Source: Callipepla californica brunnescens
Taxonomy: Eukaryota > Chordata > Aves > Galliformes > Odontophoridae
NCBI GenBank assembly: GCA_023055505.1
Contig: JALIRH010000027.1
Location: forward strand, 2,306,501-2,370,500
Direction: 5' to 3'
Length of the DNA stretch: 64,000 nucleotides
The position numbers and the translations under genes were made by a program. The notes beneath the pieces were generated by a model, which did no database searches, was not told the origin of the DNA, and saw nothing but the letters and a program-made list of their open reading frames with translations. Positions 11,856 through 48,800 of this stretch are shown piece after piece. How positions within the stretch are numbered: the first letter of the stretch is position 1; the number at the start of each line of letters is the position of its first letter.

Positions 11856-14800
11856 TCATAAGTGTCCAGTTTGCAATAAAGTGTATTTGGAAATGAAGTC
11901 TTCCACCTGATCTCCCTGCAACATCTTCATAGCTCGCCAGTGAATACTCCCAGAGTTCTCTGGCTTGCCCTGGGGATGACTTAGCTCCTCTTTGATGTAC
12001 TCGAGCCACAGATCTTTAAAGGAAAAAATGTCCAAGTTAGATTCTGATTGGATATTATTTAATAAACATACTCAATCTCACCTAGAAACCCTCTTTTTCT
12101 AAGTGTTCTTGATCTTAATGCAATGAGGTTTAGTTGGTCAAACCCCTTCCTCCTGCTCCCTTGAGGTCCAGAAGCCTGGGTTCTGCTCCCAGCTGGAGCA
12201 GTGATGCCTTAAGAAATAACGCAACTCTTCAGGAGCAGCTTCCTATATCATCAGAGAAACTGAGCTATTTATTTGCCTAAAAAGCATACAAAAGGAATCT
12301 CTATTATAAAAACATGGCTCCGTGCCGTTCTCAAATGTAAATTAAAGGTGATGGGCACCACTTACGCCAGCCAGTGTCAAAAGTACTGTTTGTTACTAGT
12401 TCTTGCTGAAGCTATCCTACTGTGAACAAAGGCCCTGGACTGAAAGTGTAAGGTCACTGCAGAGTGACCAAAGAAATAAGCTCCGCTCTGCATGACAGCA
12501 ATCACAACAGCAGAACAAATAGCTACTTTCCCACCCCAACCCTGAATGGAAATAAAAAAGGTAGCAGTGAATTTGGGGGGTGAAGATGAAAACCTCCTTA
12601 CCAGAACCTGCTGAACCAAACTCTCTCAAAGCACGTTCGTAGTATTCCCTCAGACGAAGCATTCTGCAGGATTCCTAACACAGGAAGGTATTAGAAGGCC
12701 ATTCATTTTGTACAGAAGTGAGTCTGCAGCTCGATTACATTCTTACAAAATGAAAGTCATGGTAGTACACATACCCACACATTGCCAAAGATTAGTTACC
12801 ATGAAAGTTGGTTTTGTATTATATTCTATGAATCAACTTCAGAAGATAAATATTGATTAAAGACACTGCTTACAAGCCTTTAATTTCACATCAAATTTAG
12901 AAGTGTATTTTACAAAGACAAGGCAGTAATATTCAGCAACTTACTTGCTCCTTTTCTATTCTGATCATCGTCCTGAAGAAGTCAAGTGAAAGTGGACGGC
13001 TTTCATGTAGGCTAAAGTGAAAACAGAGATAACTTCAAACTTGATGCCATTTTTCCTTTACTATTTGCCCTAGAATTATCAGGTTTGAAGTTGTGTTTTT
13101 GTTACCTGGTAAAGACTCTTCTTACTTTCTTATAACCACCATTCCTATAAGCCCAGTCGAGATACTTTTCTTTCATAGTCACAGATTCAGCAGGAGCTAC
13201 AGCATGCAAGGACCTCTGCAAGTTTAAAACAAACCAAACTACATAAGCTACAATTAAAGGGTTACATGAAACAGTATCTTCTCTCTCATTAGATATCTGA
13301 CTCACAGAGGATCTTGTAAGCGGAAGTAATAACAAGAGAACTCCAAATACCTGAAAAACAGCATTATCTAATACAACCAGTGTTAGTTGTAACCTAAAAC
13401 ACATCTCCTTCAATATTCCATGGCATTTCCATAGCATCCTTCATACAGAGGGCTTTACAATGTCACACAAGCAACTCAATTTAGCTTCCACTGGAAATAA
13501 GTGTTTTGTGTTGTAAATAAAAAAAGAAACAACAAAAAAAAATCCAAGGAAGTTGGATGGCAGACAAATAGTGTTATGTTTCGCACTCGGCTATTTAGAA
13601 AATTTACATTAGCATTCACGTCTCAGTTTTCTCCTCGAGTCTTCTGCAACAAGGCTGATGTCTTCTGTGGAGTGGACAGTGTTCTCTTCTGTGGAGTGGA
13701 CAGACATCTCAAAATACAGCAGAAGTTGCAAACATGAAGTTAGAGCCTTTATTGGTGTCTGAAGCACGGCGATGACCTTTACGCTTACAAGCTTATGTAC
13801 AGCTGAATCACAAAAACTCAGTTTTACTTGGAATGCTTTAACATTAACACATCCACGAAGTAACTACAGCTCCAGTTTACTTAAACATCACCACATGAAG
13901 ATTTCTATTAGCTAAGTACCTGGTAGAGAGCTTCTGTATCTTCCTTGCTATCTGTGCCTTCACTCCATTCCACCCAGAGGGTCCATAATGGTAAAGTGCC
14001 CTACAAGATAATCACAGAAATGAAATGACTGAAATACAGCAACTCGGAGTGATTTTCAGAGTCAGCAACGTATCTACCAGGGTCTGCTTTACACCTCCTG
14101 TGAAAACTGTCCTTATGACACAGCCCTCAGAAAAATCTTCAGACTGTAAACTGAAATCCCTTGTCTCCTTTCTATCTCATACAACAGATACTACTTAGAT
14201 GGCCTGCTGCTAGATACGTTGTCAGGGATGAGAGAAAAATTCTTGTGCATCACAGAGCACTGAATACAGACATAACTTCAGAGTACAAGGAGGAAAAGGA
14301 ACAAATCAGTTTCTTGCTTCCTCATCGCTCCTTGTAGCCAGTTTGAAATGGAAGAGCAAAAAAGCAGGCAGATCTCTAAAACTTGAGATACCCCGTGCAC
14401 AAACAACTTGTAATTCCTGAGTGCTCCTGAGTGAAGTATGCAAATGAAATTGACCTAAAAAGCACTCAGGGAATCTCCACTGTGAAGGAAAATAATCCTT
14501 TAAATAAGTATCAGTCCATATGCATGCAAGTCCACAAAACCAGCACAAACCTTAGATTTCACGTGCTTAAGGGCTTCTTCAAAACACTGGGTCACGTTGT
14601 CACTCTTCAACTGGATCAGCACCTGCAGCCTCATCTGCCACATTTCCACTGACAGGCTGAAACGCTTTGTTGCAGCTTCTGCCACCTCTGCAGCCTTCTG
14701 AGAAAGGCTGGATTCCAGTAACAGCTGAAGCTAAAAAGCAGCAGAGAGTATTTTGTTAAAAGCAACACTGAATACAACATTGCCCACTTTGTGAATTACA

Positions 14801-17800
14801 CAAAATGGTAAAGCTAGGCATGCATCAATGCAGGACAGTTCACTAATGTATTTTTGTACCAGCTCTTACCCACTGCTTATAGAAAGCTTCTGGCAGCAAA
14901 CTGGATTCATGGGCTTTGCTGAACACACTCAGTGTCCTCTCCAGCCTCTAGAACAAGAGGTGAGGAAAATAAGCATTATTCCTTCATAAAGGAGATCCCA
15001 GCATTACCAGAAACCCAGTGCATATCAAAATGTCACTGAAATCCAATAAAATTTATGTATCTGATGCTTTCATACTCCTTATTTACAAGATGAAGGCAGA
15101 ATTTGAGCATTTGAATTACACCTCTTCTTTGAAAAGCAGAAAAACAATATAGCAATGTATAAAAAGGGAACCAAGCTGCAAAGAACAATTACAAGTTTGC
15201 ACTCTTAACTTCCAAGATGCTCATAGCACTTTGCTGACAAGACCGATGTGTGTCTGAGGTATTGCTGTTCAGGAAGCCCACACGTGCCCACTGGTAACAC
15301 GTATTCCCTCAGACAGAGACTGAATGATTTTTAAGAGTTACTTGTCACTATTTCTGATAGAACATTCAAACAGATTAACTCCTTGACTGAAAGATTACAA
15401 AAGCCAGTAAAAATAGGGCTGTTTTGGTACTATGATTTCCTAAAGACTTTTCACCTTTTGCTTTAGTTGTTCACTGTTGGTTTTCCTGTTACTTCTCTCC
15501 AAGCAGAAAGTGATGTAGCATTTCCACATGTCCTCTGCAGAATCAAAGACATTACGTCATACTTCATTGAATCACAGCAGCAAGCACAAATATTTGTTTT
15601 TAAAGGTAAGGGATAAAGAGAATCCAAGCACTAGGTGTTAATGCCAACTTTGGTTTAAAATATACTCTAAAAGAGGCCCTGATTTAAAATATTAATGTTA
15701 AAAAATGGCCTCAGTAATTCTGGCATCAAGACCTTAGTTAATCTGAGGCTTCAGAGCACACTGTCACAACTTTTTCACTGCACCCTTTTGCCTGCAGTTT
15801 CCAATGGGCCCGCAGAAGCAAGAACATTCTCAAGCAATTGAGAAAGTCTTCCATGTGCCTGACTTCAAAGACTATGTAGGCAGCAGGTTTGCATCCACTC
15901 CAGTCTCTGTAAAGATTCTTTTGAGAATAAAGATAATGCCAGATGTTGAAGCTGGATATACACTCACTGGCAACTCAGAAGCAATGCTTACTCACAGCTA
16001 ACCAACAATATACTTCAGTTCAACGTGTCACCGTTATTTAGGAAACCTCCTTTACAATTCCCAAACCTCTGCCCTCCTGTCTGGGTGCACACTTCTACTG
16101 TTAAGCCACATTTATAAAAGTAAACGACAAAAAACACTTTGGCTTAAGCAACTCTTTCAAGATCAAAGGTACACTTGAAAATAACCTCAGTAACACACAA
16201 AATGGATCTAAAACCCAAAGCTGCTTCAAAACTCTTACAACAGTGTGCTAAAATACCATGAAAAAATGGTGCTACAATGCAGACAATATTTCACCTGTGG
16301 GGACTGCAGTCACAGCCTCTTCAAAGACTGCACAGCAGCGTTCCTCTCTCTGGGTCATTTCAGACACTTTCATCTGTTTTGTGGTGGGTTCTGTGGACTT
16401 CAGGGACCCCAGCTCCAGCTCTCGACGGGCCATGTAGTCCCATGTAAGAGGATTATCAGCATATTCAGCCTGCAAACTAACACACCATGTCTGTAATACC
16501 CGTTTACTGCCATTGCTCTTTGGCAAGCACGTTTAGAAGGGCTGTCATACTGGTCGAAGGTACAGAAATGCATGTAATTTCTAAGTAATCAGATATGAGA
16601 GATACTTCACTTTTCCACAAGAGAAAATACCAGGGTTCTTTGGTTTTGAATGGTACCTTTCCAGAGAGAACTTTTGTTTGAAAGAAGAAAAATTGGAGAA
16701 ACTGAAGAAACAGAAGAACCATCAAATTCCACAGATTCTACACTTAAGAAGACTAACTTAGATAAAATATAAATGTTGCTCAATTATTCCAAGTGTTTCT
16801 TAGCAACTTTTCAAAGCTTATAATGAAGTTTTTCATGCATCCTTTTCGTAAGAGCAACACTTACCTCATATAGTTTTTCTTAGAAGTATTTCCCATACAT
16901 CTTTACATTTATTTCCACCTTTAGTCATTAACCTCTCAACTCACTATACATTAGGGAAGTTGAGAGAGTATTTATTAAAACAAGCCCTCACCTTTCAATA
17001 ATTTCTTTTTGCAAATCTTGTGTAAAATCAAAGAGCTTTGCAATGGAAAGCAGAGCCAGACGGAACTCAACACCTGGAGATCAGGAGGAAAAAGAAAAGT
17101 ATCAAGTAGAGTATCACATCCCATTACACACTTTGCATTTCTGTACCCCTGACAGTCTTTTGCAAGATATCATTTAAGTGTCCAGACAGACACTCTTTTC
17201 TGTAAGCCTCAGCATTCAACCCATATGGTAAGCCATATGTTGGGATGTTAACTGCCTGACTACGTACTTCAAGATTTCATGCTAGACAGTGACAAAAAGA
17301 AGTCCATAAGGCAGGAACATTCCAGGCTCCAAAGTGATAAACTGCTCCTGTCTTCTGACAGGCTTACACATTCTTCAAGCTTGGTTCCACCTCTGCTACT
17401 CATTCATTCAGTTATTTCAAGAAATACACAAGTTGGACCTATCAAAAACCGCACACACTGTCAATGAATTATAATCCATCAATCTTTGTATCTCCCTAAT
17501 TTAGCTTTGAGAATGCCAGGTGACATAAACATGACAGTTTTTCTACCAAGTAAAAGAGATTAAATAACCTTGAATTTTCTGAGCAGCGTCCCTGTAGATT
17601 ATGTGAGCCATTTCCCCATTAAGAATCTTCTCAGAATAATTGAATTCCTCCTGTAATATCAACACAGCATTGTTGGAAGTTCTCCTTTCTCATTTTTTTT
17701 TTGCAAATGTAGAAAAATTCCAGAAAATGATAGTTATTCTTCATCTAAATTTATCTTTACCTTAAGCTAACTACAATGAAAAGATATTTAAATGTTACTT

Positions 17801-20566
17801 TCCAGAAATGGCAACTAACTTTCAAACTGAGAGATATTAACAAAAGATTTTAGAAACGTAAAGAGAAATTGAAGTATAGAGTATTCAAACGGCACTGCAC
17901 TACACTCAGGAAGTTTAGCAGAGCATGAACAAATCTGTCCTCGAGCAAATCATTAATAGAAACCTCTTATACATTAAAATGTGTGATACACAAGCAGATA
18001 GTGTATCAAAGTCAATCTACATCACCTACCAAATTCATCTTCGCTTGTTCAAGTTCCTTCTTCTCCTTCCTCTGTTTCTCAGCATTCATCAGTTCCATTC
18101 TGAAATACTGAAAGAAAATACAAATAAGTGATGGGAAGAGAGGGTGGAATCCGTGAGCTTATAAAGATTTGTGCTTATAGACACAAATGTCATACATTCA
18201 GAGGTGTCCATCTTCTACTCATTCTTTAAACCAAACTGATCTGAGAAATTTGCCCGACTGGTTTGCTCTGACAGATCAAAGAACCTCTCATAGAAGTAAA
18301 CCACAAAATTACCTCTTGATAAAGTTTTGGACACTCAGGATGGAAGCGCAGAGCACGAAGGAACAAGTGCCTAGCACTTTCTGAGGAGAGTCGTGTTTCC
18401 ATTTCCCATTTTGCTGCCATAATCCACAGGGCTGTAACAAAAGATATGAATCCATATGGCTCTCACTTTACATCCCCTTTTGACTGTTCAGCACAAGCTG
18501 TCAGATGTCTGTTCTGTGATGCAGTAGCAAGGCAATACCTTGAACTGAAATCTGTAAGAACTTAAAGCAGCATTATTCAGCCTATACTGATCTATAAACA
18601 CAGTGCTCAGCTTTGTTTTATTTACCTGGTTTATTGGGATGAATGGCCAACATGGTAGAAAACACCTTACTGAGTTGATGTTTCGCGTTCTGAAAAAGAA
18701 ACAGCTTTGTTTTACACTCTCTAGTACCAAGCCAACAGCACTGAAGCTTCAGTAAGAAAACTTACAAGTTACAATGCAATCATACTGGAAAAGGTATTTC
18801 TCTCCTACTTAAACTTTAGACCAATAAAATCTGTTCCCCTGCCTTGTAATTCAAGTTCCAGATGCCTGACTGACCAACAGCCCAGTACCTTCCATCAGTA
18901 AGAACAGCATTTTGAGAACTCACCCACTGCTTGCAAAATGCAACGTGTGACAGCCACAGCTGGACATCGTCCTGGGAGAAATGCAAGTGGGAGAGAACAA
19001 CACTTAGAAGAGTACAAAAGCACTTATGCACACTGACAGGCAAACAATATTCACTTGGTATGTCCACTTGGCATGAAGAAAGGAGGAATTCTGAATCCCA
19101 AATTCACTTTTTTCTGATATTCACGTTCCAGAAAAACACCTCAAGAAAACCAACCCTCTTGCTGCCTCTGCAGTGAAATCTGTACTACAGCTGACCAAAT
19201 AGAGAACTCACTATAATGATTTCTTATGTATCTCAGTTAGATTTTACCACAAGAGCTATCAAGACAATCCTTGCCCAAACCAAGGGAAAGTTCTTTTCAT
19301 TTCTAGTCCTTGCAAGCAGATGCACAAAACTCACATGGCAACATATGGTTCAGGACAATGTGACGACTAATGACTCAGAAAAGACAAAATATTGCTTCTC
19401 TAAAAATAATAATAAAATGCCACATGAATGACCTACTCCTGTGATACTACTAACTGTAAGACCAAATTTCCACTTACATTTCCTATTACATTTCTCTGTA
19501 TCACTGAAAATGTTTGGCAGCAGAGATATCAAGGTTAATTTTTACATCACAACATCACAAAAGTTTTTCAAGCTGTCACTACAAACGGAAGAAACAAACT
19601 TACTTTCCATTTTCCAGTGGCACGCTTGAAGAGACTGTGGACCCTATGCATAATAGAGCTCTCGATTTCCTCCTTCTTAAATGAGTACCCCGTGCGCTAG
19701 GACAAAAAAAGGATTACTTTTATTACAGGAGAAAATTTAGTGCACAGTGACTGCACTTTCAGAAACTGACAAACTTACTGCTCTTCTTTTCTTGATCAGT
19801 TCCAGCAGATTAATTTCATACTAGAGTGGAGAGGAAGAAAAAAAACACAAAACACATTTAAAGGCAAATGAGAAGACGTGCAATAGAAAGAAAAAGATAA
19901 CAACGAAGTGTTTGATAGCTGGTCCCTCAGACAATAAAAGTTACATCCAGGAAAACACAAGCAAGAATGTTGTGGCCAAATTGCTATTTTTTCTAAGCGT
20001 GACTAAAAGTCCGAGGATTTTTATTGCGTGTGGGATTTCAGCCTCAACCCACGTACTCCTGAAATCTTAACGCACGGAGCGAAACCTTTACAGTGCAAAA
20101 GCTGAGCTGCGTGGGAAGCCCTCTGATACCTGACCTAAATGTAACCCCTTCGAGCTTAAATCCACCGCCTCGTGTCCTAACGGACCGCTCAGGTCCAACG
20201 CTGCCGGCACAGGGACGGCAGCCTCCAGAAGCGGCCTGCTTCTCACACAGATACAGAACGCCGTAAGGGACAGGGATCTCTGTCCGGCACAGCCGATCAG
20301 CACAGCCTACCTGAATGTAACTGATGAAATCCTCCTTCCGCAGCGCTCTCCGCTGTATTTTGTACTCCAGAGCCGTAGCCTTCTTCAGGACGGCCCTGCA
20401 GGAAGGAGGACGCGGAGCCGTCAGCCCCGGGAGCTCAGCACCGGGCGGCCCCAGCGGCCCCACGGCCGCCCTACCTGATCTCCTCATGCGTGAAGAGGCC
20501 GACCCGCTCCAGCTGCTCCAGCTCCGGCACGCGGTCCTCCAAGCGCTGCTCGACGCGCTCCGCCAT
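11856..20566 (-). CDS. UTP6: UTP6, small-subunit processome component (19 exons)
   Basis: Exons (minus): 20475-20566, 20311-20395, 19779-19820, 19604-19696, 18924-18971, 18626-18689, 18313-18431, 18030-18107, 17569-17650, 16992-17073, 16295-16476, 15455-15534, 14870-14947, 14551-14730, 13920-14000, 13106-13215, 12945-13011, 12602-12674, 11856-12013. They total 1794 bp, or 597 residues, equal to the human length as recalled. UTP6 is a nucleolar protein of the UTP-B module of the U3 snoRNP/SSU processome, needed for early 18S pre-rRNA cleavage. The N-terminus (MAERVEQRLEDRVPELEQLE) is the UTP6 signature. HAT (half-a-TPR) repeats are seen around residues 105-181 (LWLSHVAFCKQW; WEMETRLSSESARHLFLRAL), 477-500 (EKYLDWAYRNGGYKK) and 525-555 (REYYERALREFG). 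It ends in LLQTGHL. All introns are GT-AG, with somewhat weak donors after exons 9 (GTTATT) and 14 (GTTTGT). Confidence 0.97.
13661..13703. repeat. Small tandem duplication, 24-bp period
   Basis: The 19-base block TCTTCTGTGGAGTGGACAG occurs at 13661-13679 and again at 13685-13703, in the UTP6 intron between exons 15 and 16. The copies are identical, so the duplication looks recent. Confidence 0.85.
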
Positions 20567-20930
20567 GGCCGCACCGCCGCCGGCCCCACGCGCGCACCTC
20601 CACACGCCGCCACTTCCGCCCGCTCTGTCGCCGCTTCCGCCCGCTCTGCCGCCGCTTCCGCCCGCCCCTCGGGTCAGCCCGCCGAGGCGGCGCCGCGGGG
20701 GACGCGCGGGGCGGTGAAGCGCTGCGCTGTGTGCACGGGGCGAAGGGCGGGCGGCCCCGAGCGCTCCGTGTGCTCGTGCCCGTAGGGTCCCCGTCTGGCG
20801 GGCATCGTTCCTCTGAGCGAATCAGCGTTGCGCGGTGTGTGCGTGCAGAATTCAGCAGCCGCCAGCCCTGTAGGAGCGGGAGGGTCCTCCCGGGGCGATG
20901 GCCCCTCAGGCACAGCCATCTCTGGAGCCG
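20567..20930 (-). promoter_or_regulatory. UTP6 CpG-island promoter with triplicated ETS-type sites
   Basis: GC-rich sequence surrounds and precedes the UTP6 ATG. Within 50-100 bases upstream of the ATG a 21-bp unit is repeated three times. Each copy contains CTTCCG (starting at 20613, 20634 and 20655), which on the UTP6 strand reads CGGAAG, the ETS/GABP core. Clustered ETS sites close to the start are typical of TATA-less ribosome-biogenesis promoters. The CpG-rich zone also extends into exons 1-2. Binding is inferred from motif only. Confidence 0.6.
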
Positions 20931-43799
<22,869 letters not shown>

Positions 43800-45850
43800 A
43801 GTCAGAAGTGAAATTGCAACGGACAAGCGTTGAAGTGACGTTCTAGGGTGCATGAGCTCTATAAGGAATTCCACACAAAAACACAGATTCCAAACAGGCA
43901 CTGCTGGATGGAAATAAATGATTTCAACAAGGATATTGTTTTAACAGGGTTTCTATTCAGTTAATTATGCAAGTACTACATGTATATCGGTTTTGGTGAT
44001 GTAATGACAATATTCTAAGAGTTTGAGCATGAAGAGCAATATGAAAATCTTTTTGTAATTTTAGTAATTAGTGTCTTAAGAACTTTATGGAATTTACATA
44101 ATTTAAATATATGTAAAACAGTTTTTATATTAAGATTTTTGCATCTGTATCTGGCTGTTTTTCCTACCATGAAGTTGTGAAACGTCGGGGAAAGGGGTTT
44201 GGGATACAGTTTCTGCTTTTCTTATTTAGAAATTCTCCAGTTAGCTTTTTGTGAAGAGAACGTCTCACTATTTAAAGTTTCACCTCGATCCTTGCATTTG
44301 AAATCATTTATGAATTGACCGTGATGACAGATTTATTTTACACTAAAACTTTGAAGTTGGCAAACTTAGCACTTCCTTTGTCGTGTGCCTGTTTGGAAGG
44401 ACGTTGGCTTTTCATGTCGCAGACACAGTGAAGTACCACCTTGGCTTTTTGAGGTTGGTTTGGTTGTCATGGATAGTTCTGATGTATCGATCACACAGTG
44501 TACCATTCAAAACTTGAACGTTAGCTCCTTTTCTATGTTGAGTATGCATTTCCACAGCTCCACAAATGACCTGATGCAGACCTTTCCGCGGGGGCTGTGC
44601 GTCGTGGTGCCATGCTAGCACTGCTGTGCCCGCAGGCGTTCCCCCATCCGCGGAGCTCCGCCTGCTGCTCTGCCTGAGCACAGACTGCAAGGCCAGGCCA
44701 GTGGGTTTAGCTTTGGCTTTTGAGATGCCACTCTTGAGGGAAAAAATGCACTGTAAAATTGGACCAGAAAATGTGTTGCACTTCTTATGCAAGTATTCTG
44801 TGATGTATTGTATTCAATACAGATACTAAGATGCTGACTAAACTATATTTGAGCAGTTTTGCACTGCTGTTAACACATTTTATGCATACGTTTACAGATT
44901 TTTTCCAATGGAAAGTGGTTTCACTACTGGTACAGTATCAGCACCGAAGGGTTTATTCCAGCAAGCACTGTGGTTGAGTGACATCACCTCAATTTTTTAT
45001 TATCCTTAAAATATTGCATTTTTCATATTCTTTATTTATAAAGGAACAATGCTGCTGTAAATACAGGTATTTTTAATTTTTTATTTCATTCCATCACCAT
45101 GAGATGCAGTTCCCTGTTTGTTTAAGGGGTATATAAGCTTTCTAATGGTGTCTTCAGAAATTTATAAAATGTAAATACTGATTTTGATGGTCCTTTAAGA
45201 TGTGTTTAACTGTGAGACTATTTAACTAATGGTGTGGATGTGATTTGTCATCCAGTATTAAGTTCTTAGTCACTGATTTTGTGTACAAAATAGGAAAGAG
45301 GGAAACTGCAGCTTTCATTACGACCTTCTTGAATTTGCCAGCTCTCGGGGTTTTAGCGAGCTCTAATTACGCCTCTGGATAGTACATCAAGCATTTCTCT
45401 CTGGCTTTAATTTGCTAAAGCTGTGCACATATGTAAAAAAAGAATAGATTATTTTAGGGGAGATGTAGTTCTAGAATTATTGCTTATGTCATTTCTTAAG
45501 CAGTTATGCTCTTAATGCTTAAAAGAAGGCTAGCATTGTTTGCACAAAAAGTTGGTGATCCCCCCAAAAACAGTAATGAAATTACTTCTGTCCAGTAAAC
45601 TTTGTATGTCATGTCCATTTATAATAAAAGCTGAAAAAATCCCTTTGTTTTCTATTTATAAAGATGCCTTTTCTATATGTACCTCTGAGAGATTTTGGAG
45701 ATGCCGTGTAAGCTGGTCTGAACAATTGGAATGGTACAATAGATGTGAAAAACGCAAAAGCAAAACAAGTTCAGTTGTTTTAAATGAACCGTTGTTTTTA
45801 CATTAAATGTTTTATTTGAAATTGGCTTTTGTACATAAAGTTCAGTAATA
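43800..45850 (+). other. SUZ12: SUZ12 3' UTR with two poly(A) signals
   Basis: AT-rich sequence follows the stop codon, with many ATTTA-like elements (around 44226, 44270 and 45027). AATAAA is at 45623-45628 and ATTAAA at 45802-45807. The region just after the second signal turns GC-richer, so the distal end is placed near 45,830-45,860. This gives a 3' UTR of about 2 kb, and two alternative ends are possible. ORFs inside it match nothing known. Confidence 0.65.
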
Positions 45851-48800
45851 TAAACTGTGCCACGGTGGTCGTGCCGTCCTTGTGTGTGCATGCCCTGCCC
45901 TGCTAACAGCTCCTGCTTCGCTTTCAGTCCTCCTGTGCTGGATCTGCAGCTCTGCTCTGTGCAGCACGGCGTGCCCAGCAGTCACTGCCTGCCAAACTGT
46001 CAGCACTTCATTGCCTGAGACAGCTGTAAGTGTGAGGCCACGGCTCAGTGTTTAGTAGATACTCTAGGCAAAAGTGTGTTGCTGTTACCCTTAAGCATAT
46101 GTTGCCTCGAGCGCTGTAAGCAGTCTCTGTGTCAGCCCTCGAAAGGCAGCGGTGGTGATGGGAGGTCCTGGGATGAAGTAGCCACCATGACAACCTGAGA
46201 ATCACCTGGAACTAAAACTCACAGGCTGCTCCAAATCAGCAGTGTGATTTTTTACCTTTGCCATGCAGGAGCTGAGCTGGGAGGACGAGTCCGTGATGTT
46301 CAGTGTTCCTTAATCCACAGAGCAGTTCGGTGCCATCACTGAGTGCTGGAACAAAGCTGCATCTGCTGTCCCACCCGTGCACAGCCAGGACAGGAGCTTC
46401 GGAGGAAGGTAAGCCTCTCCCTCTGGGACTGCAGTGTCTGCTGTCTTGAGTTTCATGATAGAACAGTGAAGCTGTGCTCTTCAGGCAGAACGCAGCTTAA
46501 CAAGTAGGTCCTTCACGTAAACGGTGTCTGTCTGGATGCTTTGTCCTGTCTGCTTCCTCCTTTACTGGTTCCATGAGTTAAGTACGTTCCATGTTAAAAG
46601 ACACCAAAGAAATGGAGCAAGCTGCAGGTGAAGCAGAACGGGGGGAATAAGCACTCGTGGTTCAGCAGAGGCTTTTCTCCATATTCTGCTTTAGCAGTAA
46701 TGGGAGCCAAAAATCTGCAACACTGAGTGTGACAGATGTGAGCAGTGAAACAGATGAGCTGTGATGGAATACAGGGAACGCAACTGACAGATGCTTTGCT
46801 AGCGGATAAAGAGGAATCGATAGATGCGAGTTTTACATGGAAGTAAACTGATGGTGCAAAACTTGAGTGGGGCTTTGGAGGGAATGGAGATGGAAACGGG
46901 GAAGCTCTTTGAGGGAGAATGAGGAGAGAAACCCAGAATGTGTTTGTGCTCGTGGGAGGCTGTGCTCCAGTCACAACTTACAAACACGGCTGTGGGATAG
47001 AACTTTATTTAAAAAAAAATTCAAATGTCACTTGACACAAACATCTCAGTTGAGGTAAGTGAAGGTATGAGCTTCAGAAAACGCTTCCAGGATTTCCCAC
47101 AGTTAACACTTGCAGGGCTCCAATAGCTAGAGGTGAAAGAGCTGTAAAGGAAGGGCCAACTCTTCCCAAACCCTCTGAGGAACAACAGAACTTCAGCCTT
47201 TCTAATCCAAGCCTCTTCTGGCTCTTGGGATACCTCGTTATCCTATTACTTAGGTCTCTTGTCCTGGGGTTCCTCACCCCTCCCAGGTGTAAGTGCTCGG
47301 CTTGCAGGTGGCTGAGCAGTACCTAACAGTCACTGGGTTCAACATTCACAGCTGGCACGCTGCCCCTGCTCGCCATGAGCTGAGCTCAGAAGAAATGTTC
47401 ACTTTTCCCATCCTCAGCTCTCAAGGGGAGCAGTGGGGGTGTCGTGGGACAGCCCTTCACAGTTACCTTAAGCTGCTTGCTAATTATAGTCTGATCAAAC
47501 GAAGCGTTACCGTCTCTGGACGGTACCTGAGTACCTGAACTCAAGCTTTATGTTCCAAAATGCTGGTAAGCAGCCTGCAGCAGCAAGTCTGACTAGACCC
47601 TCTGGAAGCAGGTGAGAAGGTACCTGAGCTGCTGGTTCCTCACCAGTGCAGGTATCTGCTGGTTTAGCTTTCAAACAGAATAGTACCTGACCCCTGAAGT
47701 CTCACAGGTAGAATTACGGACACGTCCAAGACCAAAGGTGTCTGCACTGAGCAGTGCTGGCTCAGCTGAACATCTGCTCAGCTCTTACGGCAATATCTAA
47801 GATGGCAGCTGGGATGCAGCACACTGTTAATGGTATTTGCATGTAACAGTGAAAAGGAATGCTCTGAGTACAGCATATGCAAGTATCCTTCTATTCCCTA
47901 ACACTGAAATAGTTCTGCTTGAGAACTGAGGATAGCACAGGCTTTTCCTTGCTTGCACGGATGAGTTGCCTGCAGGTGTCTGCTCTTCCATGTTTAATAG
48001 CAAAACCCAATCCAATCCTGCTCTTTTCAATCTAAGCTCTGTTAGCAGCCACCATTCTCCTTTTCTGCAGTTCCCTACAACGGATCTTTGCAGATCAATG
48101 CAGGCAGGACAACTTTTTGTACTGGCAGCATAAATATGGGGATAGCAATCCAGTTTATGGCAGCATAAGGGACAGCACGCCGTGAAGCTGAGCAAGAGAA
48201 GAATGATTGTTTAGGTGTTACTAAAATATATACACTAATCTCACATGCTTGAGGTAAGAGGTGAGCACTACTTGAAAATACTCTTTAAATGCAGTAGTAC
48301 CAGAATTCCATCTTCTGACCAAAGAATAACCTCAATTTGAGAAGCTCACCATCATGAATCCTATCAGATACTTATGGGAAATACTGGGAACTTGACGTAA
48401 AGCTGAAATTAATCTTGATCTCCACCATGGAGAGAGCTCAACTGTGGCACCATCTGCTCTGCAAAGAATGGCAGCTTCCTTCCATCCCTGTGTCATACAG
48501 CAGTAGCAAATCCCCACGATTTGTTCCGATTAGGCTGTGAAGTATAACTAGGAAGGACGCTCAGCTCAGGCAGTGGGGTCAGCTGAGCATTAAGTCGGGA
48601 CGTAAGCATCACCGTGGAACTACTCTAGGATATAAATTCCAAGCGGCCATACCGAAAACAATTCAGAAATACCTGGAAATAAGGCACGTGAGTGAGACGT
48701 GGAACAGATCAGCTCTGGATCTGAACAAACTCTGTGGCTCAGACAGCCTTGTTCTGGAGGAACGAACAGTACCGTGCATAGAGGAGACCGCTGTGCCACA

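Noticed and set aside
20324..20785. Plus-strand ORF of 153 codons over the UTP6 start
   Set aside because: It is antisense to UTP6 exons 1-2 and its CpG-island promoter. The translation is Ala/Pro/Arg-rich low complexity, caused by few stops in GC-rich DNA.
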